A stretch of 64,000 nt of DNA from Clostridia bacterium (GCA_018436095.1 JAHDMJ010000001.1:124001-188000); one strand, 5' to 3'; shown: positions 18,023 to 27,212, counted from the first letter of the stretch. Numbers and translations: made by a program. Notes: a model not told the origin generated them from the sequence alone.

Positions 18023-20610
18023 GACAGGGCCGCCAATTCTTCCTGCCAGCCCTCAATCAGCTTCAGCAACTCATCTGATGGCTGCAGCTCCGCCCATTTT
18101 TCGGCAAACATCTCTTGCATTTCCTGAGGAATAGCAATGCCTTTTTCCAGCCAGGTTTTACGCTGGTCCATCCCGGCAGCCCCTGCAGCGTCAGCCAATT
18201 TTTCAAAAATTCCCTGGATTAATTGTCCTCTGGCCAGCCAATACTCCTGTCGGAAAGGCTCAATCTCCACCAGCCTGCCATTGGCGGCATAGGCTTTTTC
18301 AAATTGGTCTGTATTATAATAATACTCCACTAACATTACTAAAGTATCGGCACTGAATTGGCCCTGCTGTTCCGCAGACTCAGCTAAGGCTTCCCTCTCC
18401 GCTATCCCCTGCTCTGCGGTTTGCCCCGCCATACCCAGTCTTATAGCGGCAAGAGCTTTATATTCCGGCCGGAAAGGATCATTTTTTACCGCCCTTTTCG
18501 ACAATACAATGGCACTTTCCAGATCGCCAGCCCCCATGCTGTAGGCAGAAGCCGTGACTTGGGCGATGGCCCGGTTAAAGCGAAAGGGCAACAGGCAGGC
18601 AATAATCATTACGATGACAACAAAACCGTCCCCCAAGTATTTCAGTTTGGAGTTGGTCAGCTTTTGGCCATCAAAAATCCGACCCTCGAAAAGAGGAATA
18701 TTCATTAAGGTAAAAAGTAAAACAAAAATCAGATACTCACTATAGAACGCAAAATCTACGTCAATCAGGCTATGGAGAAACAGGCTCCCCGCCATTACCA
18801 AAAATACAATATCTCTCTCCCGTCGTTCTCTGATACAGTGAATAAAAGCCGAAATAAAACCTATAACCATACCGGCAAAAACCAATACGCCAAAAACACC
18901 ATATTCTACAGCCAACTGTACCGCGAAAGAATGAATGTCATTGGCAATATAAAAGAATTTCTGGTAACCATGATAAATACGGCTCCAGCTATCGCCGCCT
19001 ACACCGGTAAGGGGATAATCAATAAAAACGTGGAAAGCGTCAAGATAAAAGCCAAAACGGTCATACATGCTCTTGGGATTAAGAATATTCTCCAGCCGCT
19101 GTACGAAATCTTCCGATAAAAGATACCTGCTTAGCTTGATCTTAGCAGTCTCCCCTTGGGGAGTCATCAGATTGATCGCCAATATCTTATTGTCTGCACC
19201 GGTGGCAGGCCCATCTATTTGCAGACGCAAATAAGCTTCTGCCTCCTCCATTGTGAAAGGCAGGCTAATTTCACTTTCACCCAGATACTCACCAATCTTC
19301 TTTTGAGCCAACACATTTTGTTGGCCTTGCAGCATTTCCCTTCTATTCTGCCCCTGCAGCAAAAGGGATAGATCCTGCGCCTCATTTAGAGGCTGGTCAA
19401 AGCTAATCTGTAGTTGATAATCCCCGGCCTCATCTGCTTTGAATTGGCGCACCAATCGCTGGCTGCCGTCTAAAGCAAACGGCGTGGAACTTTGCCAAGC
19501 AAAGAGCAAGCCAAATATTGCAGCTAAAACTAATCCTGCAACCACAACAACTATTGTTTTGATTTGGCGCCGGGAGACCTTCGCGGCCGCCTTCTTCTCA
19601 AGTTTCTCATTTTTATGCTCATAATTACTTAGGCCGAAGCTTAGTCCTCCCGCCGCCCCAAACAATACTGCCATTGCCACCCAGCCCATCAGCGGCTGCG
19701 CATCGCGTAAGGCATTGCCCGGCAAGCTGAAGAATCCTAATAAAATTCCAGGAATGAAACAGAAAAGCAAGGGCAGCAAAGGATTCCTACGGCCCTCCTT
19801 CGGCAGAAGAAGGTAATAGGCCAGCATAACAGGCACACTTATTAAGTACATTCCCCTACTCATGGTCAAAACAAAAGCCAAAAAAATCAGATTGGCCAAA
19901 CCCGGCAAAGCAAAAAGCTTCAGCTTATGCCATTTAAGACCCTTACCCTTTTCCTCCATATATACATATTGATGGGCTGCGGCAAACCAGGCAGCCAACA
20001 AGAAGGCGGCAGTGGTGTTGGGATACTGGAATAAGGAGGAAAGCCGGTCTGCAAAGACCATTTGAAACAGAAAGCCTTGGCCTCCTTCGGGAATAGGCCC
20101 GCCATTAAGCATGGTATTAATAGCTTCCACTATGTGGCCGCCCCAAACTCCGTCCAAGCCCAATAAAGCAACAATACCACCGGCAATTACAAAGGCTTTA
20201 AGCACCCACTGAGCAAAGGGAATTTTCTCATTAAGCATTTTAGCGGCCATCACCAATAAGAGTAGGGAGCAATTGCGGCTCAGGGCCAAAATAGCATTGT
20301 GGGCATACACCGCCTTAAATAAGGAAAAGAGAGAGGCGGCTGTCAGCAGCAAAAAAACATAAAGGGCAAAGGGCTGCTTCAACGCAAAACCGCCTGTAAT
20401 TCTTGTTTTAATGATCACAACGCAGAATAACAGGGAGAAAAGTAAAATAGCCGGGGTTTTTTGCACTTCGAAAAGTAAACCCTGCCATAATAAACTGAAA
20501 AATATAGCAAACAGTAATAAAAAAGCCATGACCTCCTCAAAAAAATGGGAATCCCGGCTAGACGACATTGTCGCCCCTGCTTTTGTTCTTTGTTTTTTAC
20601 CCTCGGCCAT
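18019..20610 (-). CDS. O-antigen ligase/polymerase family membrane protein with TPR-like tail
   Basis: An 863-residue protein with about a dozen hydrophobic segments. A large extracytoplasmic loop lies about residues 380-530. The conserved Wzy_C region (MYDRFGFYLDAFHVFIDYPLTGVGGDSW) is followed by a C-terminal helical region with TPR-like repeats (about residues 690-860). Such proteins polymerise or ligate lipid-linked glycans outside the membrane. ATG 20610 is chosen because TTGGAGGGC immediately precedes it; an upstream TTG at 20622 contains that site. Coupled to the following epimerase gene. Confidence 0.85.
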   Translation of the reverse strand: MAEGKKQRTKAGATMSSSRDSHFFEEVMAFLLLFAIFFSLLWQGLLFEVQKTPAILLFSLLFCVVIIKTRITGGFALKQPFALYVFLLLTAASLFSLFKAVYAHNAILALSRNCSLLLLVMAAKMLNEKIPFAQWVLKAFVIAGGIVALLGLDGVWGGHIVEAINTMLNGGPIPEGGQGFLFQMVFADRLSSLFQYPNTTAAFLLAAWFAAAHQYVYMEEKGKGLKWHKLKLFALPGLANLIFLAFVLTMSRGMYLISVPVMLAYYLLLPKEGRRNPLLPLLFCFIPGILLGFFSLPGNALRDAQPLMGWVAMAVLFGAAGGLSFGLSNYEHKNEKLEKKAAAKVSRRQIKTIVVVVAGLVLAAIFGLLFAWQSSTPFALDGSQRLVRQFKADEAGDYQLQISFDQPLNEAQDLSLLLQGQNRREMLQGQQNVLAQKKIGEYLGESEISLPFTMEEAEAYLRLQIDGPATGADNKILAINLMTPQGETAKIKLSRYLLSEDFVQRLENILNPKSMYDRFGFYLDAFHVFIDYPLTGVGGDSWSRIYHGYQKFFYIANDIHSFAVQLAVEYGVFGVLVFAGMVIGFISAFIHCIRERRERDIVFLVMAGSLFLHSLIDVDFAFYSEYLIFVLLFTLMNIPLFEGRIFDGQKLTNSKLKYLGDGFVVIVMIIACLLPFRFNRAIAQVTASAYSMGAGDLESAIVLSKRAVKNDPFRPEYKALAAIRLGMAGQTAEQGIAEREALAESAEQQGQFSADTLVMLVEYYYNTDQFEKAYAANGRLVEIEPFRQEYWLARGQLIQGIFEKLADAAGAAGMDQRKTWLEKGIAIPQEMQEMFAEKWAELQPSDELLKLIEGWQEELAALS

Positions 20611-20727
20611 ATTGCCCTCCAAAATTCCTTATATGGATATTTTTACTCAATTTCAACGTGATTTTACAAATATTATTTGCATATTTTAAAGATTATCTCA
20701 TTTTTTTCGTCCTTTGTCTATTTCTCT

Positions 20728-20810
20728 GTAAACACAGTATGAACAATTTGTTATCATTCATTTATCCTACTGTTTTCCTGCCTGTCTTTGTATTAAAATA
20801 GCCTTAATCG
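20728..20810 (+). repeat. Duplicated upstream block, copy 1
   Basis: About 80 bp starting GTAAACA and containing ATGAACAATTTGTTATCATT, then TATTAAAATAGC and TTAA. A diverged copy lies at 25700-25782. Each copy is upstream of a secreted stalk-domain gene (20848 and 25857), so it is probably a duplicated promoter region. Confidence 0.65.
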
Positions 20811-20847
20811 GTTTCAGCTTTCATCACACAAAATCGGAGGTATCATT

Positions 20848-22752
20848 ATGGCAGAAGGCTGCCTTAAGTATCATTCTTCTCTATCGCCCATGCTATCTGC
20901 AAGGAAGCTCTGCCGTCTTTTGCCGGCACTGCTGCTTATAACCTTGCTTCTCTTTGTTATGCCCCAGGCCGCCTGGGCCACTCCCGTATCGGAAAGCGAT
21001 ATTGCCCCCAGCCTCCTTGCCGCCGTCAAAAGCGTTACCGGTCTAAGCCCCAACTTCCCTTTGCAGCCCAACGATCCTTTTTTCGCTCAAGCCACCCTGG
21101 ATCTCAACAGCAAATCTATTACCAGCCTTAAAGGCATCCAATACTTTACAGAGCTTACCCGCCTCACTGTGGAATACAACAAGCTCTCTTCTTTAAGAGG
21201 TACCGAATTTCCGGATAACATCCGTTATCTGTCTCTGGCCCATAATAGCATAACGGAGCTTAGCCAAATTTCCTGGCCCTCCCGGCTGCGGACTTTAGAC
21301 CTGCGCAATAACCGGTTGACCTCTCCCCTGAATGCCAGCTTTCCGGAAAACGTCAGCTCCATCTCTCTGGACAACAATTTCCTGACGGCTAAGATATCCG
21401 GTATGCCGAAAGATTCCAGTGTCTCCTATGCCGGCAACTTTATTTATGAAGCCAGCGCCATCCGGCCGGCCTCTCTGGTGATCAAGGATATCGATGCCAT
21501 CAGCCTTTCCCCCGGTGACCAAAAAGCCATTCCCTTCGTCAATCTCACTACCTCGACCAATCCCAACAATCAGGTGCCGCCAAAATTAATCACCGCCCAG
21601 GTGGAGTTAGGCAAAGACAGCCCCGTACAATTGCAGCGGGAAGATCATCGTTTTATGGTTATTGCCCAAAAAGCCGGCCGGGATAATTTCGTGGTAAGCC
21701 TGTCTTTATCCGATTACCAAATTACTCAATATGAGAAAATGAGCCTCTCTTTCTATAAAGCTTCTGTCCCCATTACGGTTTGGCAGTCGGCGGAAAACCG
21801 GCCGGGAGCTACCGCTGCCAATAATGGAGATGCCGCCCTGCAAACAGCTCTCAGCGGCCGCAGCAGCAACGCCGTGGTAGATATGACCCGCTTTACCGAC
21901 GGCAAAGCTACCTTCAGTCCCGGTCTTCTGGCCCAATTGGCCGGCCAAAATCAAAAGCTGATTCTTTCCCATGATTTCGGCAACCTGACCATTGAGCCAA
22001 AAAACCTCAGGGCCATTGCGAATCAGGCCAATGTCAGCGCCGACGCCACCATACAGATGACCCTGAATCCTTACGATTCCCGGCCGGTGGGCTATGGCCC
22101 CAGCCGTTTCAGTGATAAACAGATTGCCATTCTGCCCTACAAGGATTATAATTTCTCTGTACAGTTGCGGGTTCCCGGCAGCAATCTGCAAGATATGGAA
22201 CTGGGTTCTCCCGTCTCCGCCGTACTTTATTTAAATAATCTGGGCTTTACGGATTGGGATCTCAAGCGGCTCACCGCTTTCAAAGACAACGGCAGCTCCC
22301 TGGATCTCCTGGGCGGCGTGTATAACCCTGCCAACAGCAGCTTTTCTTATCTTCTCAATGGCACCGGCCGTTTTGGTTTGGGTACCAGAGGCACCCCCGT
22401 ACAATGGGTGGATTTGACTATCAATTCCATGCAGATTATTCATTCCGACGGCCAATCCAGCACAGTTAATCCTGCGCCTTTGATCTATCGGGGGGCCACC
22501 ATGGTTCCTTTGCGCTCCGTCTTTGAGAAAATGGGGGCCAGCGTCAACTGGCATGAGTCCATCCGTTCCGCCACCATCTCCTACGGCAGCAAAACCATTT
22601 ACATTACCGAAGGCAAAACCATCAGCGGCAGTGACCAGGCTCCATATGTAATCAATGGCCGGATGCTGGTTCCCCTGCGATACATTACCACAGAATTTGG
22701 CGCCACCGTATTATGGTGGGGTCAGGAGGGGAAAATTAGGATAGTCTATTAA
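20848..22752 (+). CDS. Secreted leucine-rich-repeat protein with C-terminal stalk (copper amine oxidase N-like) domain
   Basis: A 634-residue predicted exported protein. A signal peptide covers about residues 20-45 (LLPALLLITLLLFVMPQAAWA). Residues 85-185 carry leucine-rich repeats (LTRLTVEYNKLSSLRG, IRYLSLAHNSITEL, LRTLDLRNNRLTS). The C-terminal 120 residues form a stalk domain with paired motifs MVPLRSVFEKMGASVNW and MLVPLRYITTEFGATVLWW. GGAGGT precedes the ATG. Stalk domains are widespread in secreted clostridial and paenibacillar proteins and probably mediate surface structure. Four other proteins in this window end with the same domain type. Confidence 0.85.
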   Translation: MAEGCLKYHSSLSPMLSARKLCRLLPALLLITLLLFVMPQAAWATPVSESDIAPSLLAAVKSVTGLSPNFPLQPNDPFFAQATLDLNSKSITSLKGIQYFTELTRLTVEYNKLSSLRGTEFPDNIRYLSLAHNSITELSQISWPSRLRTLDLRNNRLTSPLNASFPENVSSISLDNNFLTAKISGMPKDSSVSYAGNFIYEASAIRPASLVIKDIDAISLSPGDQKAIPFVNLTTSTNPNNQVPPKLITAQVELGKDSPVQLQREDHRFMVIAQKAGRDNFVVSLSLSDYQITQYEKMSLSFYKASVPITVWQSAENRPGATAANNGDAALQTALSGRSSNAVVDMTRFTDGKATFSPGLLAQLAGQNQKLILSHDFGNLTIEPKNLRAIANQANVSADATIQMTLNPYDSRPVGYGPSRFSDKQIAILPYKDYNFSVQLRVPGSNLQDMELGSPVSAVLYLNNLGFTDWDLKRLTAFKDNGSSLDLLGGVYNPANSSFSYLLNGTGRFGLGTRGTPVQWVDLTINSMQIIHSDGQSSTVNPAPLIYRGATMVPLRSVFEKMGASVNWHESIRSATISYGSKTIYITEGKTISGSDQAPYVINGRMLVPLRYITTEFGATVLWWGQEGKIRIVY

Positions 22753-22782
22753 TTTTATAGAGGGGATGGCTAGGACACTGAC

Positions 22783-23607
22783 ATGACGACTTGGGATCAA
22801 AGGCTTACGACCAAAGAAAATGTTTTTCGCTTATTTAAAAAATACGGTTACTTTATATTGGGCATACCTTTGTTATTGCTTCCTCTCCTCTACCGCCTCT
22901 CTACTCCCTTAAAGCAGGATATTCGCTTTCTTCTGGCCTACCTGCCGATTGTAGGGGTTATCTTTATCATACTGGGCTGCCTGGGCCTGTGGGCTCAGGA
23001 TAAAGCCAACAGCCATCCCGGGAAGCTGGTCTTTCACGGGCTATGGGTGTTGCTGATCCTTTATTTTGCCAGCCTGGCCATGACTACCACTTCTCTTTTG
23101 TCGGAGACGAAGCGCAACCCCTTAATGTCCGGTCAGGACATTATCGTTTTGGGCGCCGAATTATCCGCCGACAGTGACCGGCGTATCCTCAATCATCTAT
23201 TGGAGCCGGTGGCCGGCTATCTTAAACAATACCCGGAGGCCAAGGCCATTCTTACCGGCGGCATTTACGAGGGGGCTTCCCAAAGCACCGCTTACTATAT
23301 GGTCAATTACCTGGAAGCTGAAGGCATCAGCGGGGAAAGGCTATATTTGGCCGATGGTTCGACAGATACTAAGCAGGTTATCCGGGAGGCCAAGGCTGTT
23401 GTAGAAGAGCTTCAGGGCGGCAGTCAGCAAACCTCCGTGGGTCTGGCCGGCCACGAATACCAGCTGCACCGGGGCAGGCTCTACGCCAAGCGGGAGAGCT
23501 TGGACATCGCCAAAATGTGTGTGATTACACCCTCCGACGGCTTTCTCAGCGCCAACTATTTCATCCGGGAGCATCCCAAGGTGTTATTGGCCTGGATGGG
23601 GCGATAG
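22783..23607 (+). CDS. YdcF/SanA-family (DUF218) membrane protein
   Basis: A 274-residue protein with three N-terminal membrane segments (about residues 25-110) and a DUF218 domain. Seen: DIIVLGAELSADSDRRILNHLLEPV, AKAILTGGIYEGASQSTAYYM and GISGERLYLADGSTDTKQ. Family members are linked to envelope integrity and polyprenyl or cell-wall metabolism, but the biochemical role is not settled. It starts 30 bp after the leucine-rich-repeat gene and may be cotranscribed with it. Confidence 0.85.
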   Translation: MTTWDQRLTTKENVFRLFKKYGYFILGIPLLLLPLLYRLSTPLKQDIRFLLAYLPIVGVIFIILGCLGLWAQDKANSHPGKLVFHGLWVLLILYFASLAMTTTSLLSETKRNPLMSGQDIIVLGAELSADSDRRILNHLLEPVAGYLKQYPEAKAILTGGIYEGASQSTAYYMVNYLEAEGISGERLYLADGSTDTKQVIREAKAVVEELQGGSQQTSVGLAGHEYQLHRGRLYAKRESLDIAKMCVITPSDGFLSANYFIREHPKVLLAWMGR

Positions 23608-23639
23608 GGAAAGAATGCAATAAAATCTGCGCTGCCAAT

Positions 23640-23693
23640 ACAACTACCAAGGATAAACCCAAGATGCATCTTGGGTTTATCCTTGGTAGTTGT
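23640..23693. repeat. 54-bp perfect palindrome
   Basis: Every base from 23640 to 23693 pairs with its partner; the centre is at GATGCATC (23663-23670). Each arm is 27 bp, without mismatch or loop spacer. It lies just after the YdcF-like gene and just before an AT-richer segment. It may act as a terminator, but it is far longer than needed and the 3' arm also contains the -35 box of the next promoter. It could instead be the trace of an insertion or a protein-binding site. Confidence 0.85.
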
Positions 23694-23699
23694 TATAAT
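23671..23699 (+). promoter_or_regulatory. Promoter of the HAD hydrolase gene
   Basis: TTGGGT (23671-23676), a 17-bp spacer and a perfect TATAAT (23694-23699). The -35 box lies inside the right arm of the 54-bp palindrome, so anything that extrudes or binds the palindrome should affect this promoter. Confidence 0.6.
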
Positions 23700-23731
23700 T
23701 GAATTAATATTAAATGCGAGGTGGATATCTT

Positions 23732-24643
23732 ATGGCCAATATTATCGCAGTTGTTTGGGATTTTGATAAAACACTTGTCGATGGTTATATGCAAGACCCA
23801 ATATTTAAAAAGTTCAATGTTGACCCACATGAGTTTTGGGCTGAAGTAAACTCATTGCCTGAAAAATATAAAACAGAACAGGGTGTGAAAGTAAACCCTG
23901 ATACAATTTATCTAAATCATTTTATTAATTGTGTCCGCAATGGTAAGTTTCCCGGCCTAAACAATGCGCTGTTAAAAGATTTAGGCGCTTCGCTCAAATT
24001 CTATGATGGTATTCCAGAGATTTTCAAGAAAACAAAAGAGCTTATAGAAAAGGAACCAAGTTATTCTGAGTTTGGTATAAAAGTCGAACATTATATAGTT
24101 AGTACGGGGATGACTCAAATAATTCGTGGAAGTTCTATTATGCCTTATGTTGATGGGGTGTGGGGATGTGAGCTAATCGAGGCTCTGGACAAGGATGGTA
24201 GCCCTATCATAAGTGAAATTGGGTATACAATTGATAATACATCAAAGACAAGGGCTCTTTTCGAAATTAATAAGGGGATACCCCAAAGGCCCGAAGTGAA
24301 TGTGAATTCAAAAATGTCCGAGGAGCTTCGGCGAGTTCATTTCCATAACATGATTTATATTGCAGATGGTCCCAGTGATATTCCTGCTTTTTCTCTTATT
24401 AATAAAAATGGCGGATCAACTTTTGCCATATACCCTAAAGGCAATGAAAGAGCACTAAAACAAGTCGAGCAAATGCGGGAGGATGGACGGATTAACATGT
24501 ATGCTGAAGCTGATTATTCAGAAGGAACTACAGCCTACATGTGGATTGCAAACAAAATTGGAGTATTAGCGCAACGCATTCATACAGAAGAGAAAAATAA
24601 GATATCACATTCTACTTCTGTAGTTCCTCAGCACTTAGTTTGA
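23732..24643 (+). CDS. HAD-superfamily hydrolase
   Basis: A 303-residue protein with the HAD nucleophile motif VVWDFDKTLVDG (Asp10, Asp12), the STGM motif 2 region (HYIVSTGMTQ) and IADGPSDIPAF with the metal-binding Asp pair. It probably hydrolyses a phosphate ester; the substrate is unknown. ATG 23732 is preceded by GAGGTGG; the upstream ATG at 23714 has no site. Its base composition is visibly AT-richer than the flanking stalk-domain genes, like the gene remnants downstream, which suggests it arrived with them. Confidence 0.85.
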   Translation: MANIIAVVWDFDKTLVDGYMQDPIFKKFNVDPHEFWAEVNSLPEKYKTEQGVKVNPDTIYLNHFINCVRNGKFPGLNNALLKDLGASLKFYDGIPEIFKKTKELIEKEPSYSEFGIKVEHYIVSTGMTQIIRGSSIMPYVDGVWGCELIEALDKDGSPIISEIGYTIDNTSKTRALFEINKGIPQRPEVNVNSKMSEELRRVHFHNMIYIADGPSDIPAFSLINKNGGSTFAIYPKGNERALKQVEQMREDGRINMYAEADYSEGTTAYMWIANKIGVLAQRIHTEEKNKISHSTSVVPQHLV

Positions 24644-24662
24644 CTTAAACACAGAATAATAG

Positions 24663-25340
24663 GTTCAATCTTACGGTTCAGCCTATTGCCTAATATCTAT
24701 AGTTTATTTAAAAGCAGCCTTAAAAAATCTTTATGAATATTATCCTGATTTGATTACAAGAGAAGACAGTGGCGATTTTGATTTTAAAATATCTTTTTTA
24801 AGGAAATCTAAACGACTATCTTATTTCTTTGGTATTAGCTCAGATGGGGCTGATGGGATGCAAAATCTTTACTCTTATTTTTCTTCAGAGAACAATCCGA
24901 TATATCCTAATTATTTAAGGTATTTTAATGAAATAAATCACTTTACTTGCCATCCTAAAAACCCAGTAATTTTTATTTTCGATAATGAATTGGAATGTAA
25001 CGGTAAGCCTTTAAGCAAATTTTTCAATAAGGTAAAGCCTATATGCAAAAATATTTTTAAAAAGGAGCTTTTCGCTAAATTAATTGGGAATTTGTATCTT
25101 ATGACACACCCATTGATTAACGGAAAAAATGAGTGCGAGATTGAAGATTTGTTTAAAAAAGAAACGTTAGAGTATAGGATAGATGGAAAAAGTTTTTCGC
25201 GTAAAAGTGACTATGATACTAACAAATATTATGGTAAAGAGATTTTTTCAAGATATGTCTCTAGTAACTATGAGAGTATTGATTTTATTGGATTTAGAGG
25301 ACTTTTAGATAACCTCAATAAGATAATAAAAATGTATTAA
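24663..25340 (+). pseudogene. Remnant of a retron Ec67-like reverse transcriptase: C-terminal TOPRIM-like part
   Basis: The open frame from just after a TAG at 24660 to 25340 encodes a C-terminal fragment resembling the nuclease half of retron Ec67-type RT/TOPRIM proteins. Seen in order: YLKAALKNLYEYYPDLI (the stretch that normally follows the EGKTD motif), NPVIFIFDNELECNGKPLS (normally DNDxGxK), LYLMTHPLINGKNECEIEDLF and YGKEIFSRYVSSN...GFRGLLD. The whole RT domain and the first TOPRIM glutamate motif are missing, the acidic motif is altered (DNE for DND), and no ATG or ribosome site precedes the frame. I judge it non-functional. Confidence 0.62.
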
Positions 25341-25570
25341 ATTCTATACATTAGTTCCTTCTGACCTGCTTAAACTTAACACCTTTAGGATGTGCTTCAT
25401 TCCCAAAGTCCTCCATAAGCGTTTCTGTAGATGTCGCTCAATAGCTTCTAAATCGTTCCCCCAGCTAGTTAATGTCCTGGTGGCGCTTAAACTTAAACCT
25501 AAAGCTGCTGTGTCTGTTGATTGCCAATAATCTCGCTGCAAATTTAGATTCTCAATATCATTATATATAG

Positions 25571-25696
25571 CATATTAAACAACGAAATACGGTGGTCAAA
25601 CATCGGGGCCGGGGCAGCGATTACACTGGAGTGGTTATTCTGCAAAAGACTAAAATTATCGGAATGCCGATCTTTATTAATATATTGCAGCAACCG
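25571..25696 (-). pseudogene. Fragment of a HipA-like kinase
   Basis: The minus strand encodes LLQYINKDRHSDNFSLLQNN followed by APAPMFDHRISLF. This is the pattern of the catalytic and metal-binding loops of HipA-related kinases (N-x-DRH-x-x-N, then AP-x-FD-x-G-x-SL), with Arg in place of the usual Gly after the DH. Nothing before or after it matches the rest of such a kinase, so only about 42 codons survive. It lies beside the retron-like remnant. Confidence 0.45.
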
Positions 25697-25699
25697 ACA

Positions 25700-25782
25700 G
25701 TAAACAGGCCATGAACAATTTGTTATCATTCCTTTAATCCCCTGTTCTCCCGTCCAACTTTATATTAAAATAGCATTAACCC
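25700..25782 (+). repeat. Duplicated upstream block, copy 2
   Basis: Second copy of the block at 20728-20810. It shares GTAAACA, ATGAACAATTTGTTATCATT and TATTAAAATAGC in the same order, with small differences. It is about 75 bp upstream of the stalk-domain gene at 25857. Confidence 0.65.
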
Positions 25783-25856
25783 ATTACCGGCCCCTCTCAG
25801 AGCCATATCAGCTTAAAATATTATTAATGTACCAGGCCGGTGGAAAGGAGAAGATG

Positions 25857-27113
25857 ATGAAAAAAACTTTATCTCAAACCAGAATTTTACCTTATGCCCT
25901 GGCCTCAGGTTTGCTTCTGTCCATTCTGGCCATGGCGCCTGCCTCATTAGTGGCAGCTGCCCCCAGCACCTACACATCAAACTTTATGCTTACCAAGGCT
26001 TCTACCTCTGCAGTAGCTACCGTCACTCCCGACAGTGACGGCATAGAATTTGAGGTGCTGCTGGTTTCGGAAAATGATTCAGCTCTAAGTGGCAGTATTT
26101 ATGTGGCCTCCAGCCGCAGCATAGACAGCTTCTTTTTTCAGGATGCCGGCGGGGCCTGGCTCTCGGTGGGCAGCGATGGCGAAATCCCCTTAAATCAAGT
26201 GGTTGCAGACAGTAAGGCAGGCACTGACGGTACCTTAACTCGAACCCTGCATTTTACCGTAAAGGCTGTATCTACTGTTGCGGGCAATCCGGAATTCGCC
26301 TTAGGACTCCACGCTGACTGCACAAAAGCCTTTGTCCGCCAAACTTCTTTTCCCGACGGCTGCGATCTAAGCCATATTATTCAACAGACCACCATTGGCC
26401 GCCCATCTGCCGAGGAGGATAGTAAAACCAAACTCCAGTTAGCCATCGACGGTGCTGCCAAAAACCTGCCGGCTAACGGCGCGGCTGCTTATACAGTAGT
26501 AGCCTATGCCACCGACAGCGGCAGCGGCGCCAAGCTCAGCGGCAAGGATATTTATTTCAGCATTACCGGCGGCGAAGGGGCTTCCCTATCAGCGGCAACA
26601 GCTACAACGGATAGCGACGGTAAGGCTCAGGTCAGCATAAGCGCTACCAAAGCCGGCAGCTATACCTTGGAGATCCGGGATAGCAGTTCCTCGGCAGCTA
26701 AGGCTTTCCTCACCCTCAACTTCATAGCGCCTTCTCCTAAGCTGGTCTTCACTGTGGACAGTCCTTTTTACACGGTAGATGGTGAGCTGCTTTCTGCTAT
26801 CGCCCCCGCTTTCCTAGAGAAGGATCGGGTTTTCCTCAGCGTCAGAGACATGGGTGATGCTCTTGGCGCCGAGATCATCTGGGATCAAGATAGCCAGACA
26901 GCTACCTTAAAGAAAGAAGACATTACCCTCCAGATTGCTGTAGGGGCCGAAATCCTCTCTCTCAGCAAGGCCGGTATTCATTATGAGGTACTTACCGACG
27001 CCCCTGCTCTGAACAAGGAAGATCGCATATATTTACCTTTCCGGGCCGTACTGGAGGCCTTTGACTACCAGGTAAACTATGATCAAAGCAGGCAGGAAAT
27101 AACCTGTTTATAG
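25857..27113 (+). CDS. Secreted protein with Ig-like and C-terminal stalk domain, small paralogue
   Basis: A 418-residue exported protein. The signal peptide is about residues 10-34. The N-terminal domain (DSDGIEFEVLLVSENDSAL...IYVASSRSIDSFFF) matches the same region of the two large proteins at 29388-31646 and 35826-38189. A middle Ig-like/invasin-type repeat has GKDIYFSITGGEGASLSAATATTDSDGKAQV. The C-terminus is a stalk domain (FLSVRDMGDALGAEIIWD, IYLPFRAVLEAFDYQVNYD). It is a shortened paralogue lacking the central repeats of the large pair. The ATG at 25857 has AAGGAG six bases upstream. Confidence 0.85.
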   Translation: MKKTLSQTRILPYALASGLLLSILAMAPASLVAAAPSTYTSNFMLTKASTSAVATVTPDSDGIEFEVLLVSENDSALSGSIYVASSRSIDSFFFQDAGGAWLSVGSDGEIPLNQVVADSKAGTDGTLTRTLHFTVKAVSTVAGNPEFALGLHADCTKAFVRQTSFPDGCDLSHIIQQTTIGRPSAEEDSKTKLQLAIDGAAKNLPANGAAAYTVVAYATDSGSGAKLSGKDIYFSITGGEGASLSAATATTDSDGKAQVSISATKAGSYTLEIRDSSSSAAKAFLTLNFIAPSPKLVFTVDSPFYTVDGELLSAIAPAFLEKDRVFLSVRDMGDALGAEIIWDQDSQTATLKKEDITLQIAVGAEILSLSKAGIHYEVLTDAPALNKEDRIYLPFRAVLEAFDYQVNYDQSRQEITCL

Positions 27114-27170
27114 GAAATTGAGATAGTCAGTAAAACAGTAGAACCGTATTATAACAACACATAAAAGAAG

Positions 27171-27212
27171 CCGCCGGCTTTGGGATAAACAAACCCTAGC
27201 CGGCGGTTTTTC
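27171..27212 (+). terminator. Rho-independent terminator
   Basis: CCGCCGGCT (27171-27179) pairs with AGCCGGCGG (27198-27206) and is followed by TTTTTC. It lies 57 bp after the stalk-domain gene. Confidence 0.9.

Larger units (their letters stand above)
25341..25856. other. Gene-poor stretch with gene fragments and a duplicated upstream block
   Basis: No intact gene is visible. A minus-strand open stretch (25344-25541) has no recognised motif. A HipA-like fragment lies at 25571-25696. The duplicated upstream block (25700-25782) begins at once after that fragment, so a junction probably lies near 25700. The ribosome site AAGGAG at 25845-25850 belongs to the next gene. Confidence 0.6.

Noticed and set aside
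25344-25541. Minus-strand gene of 65 codons after the retron-like remnant
   Set aside because: TTG start without a ribosome site and no recognised motif; possibly part of a decayed gene, but not supportable.
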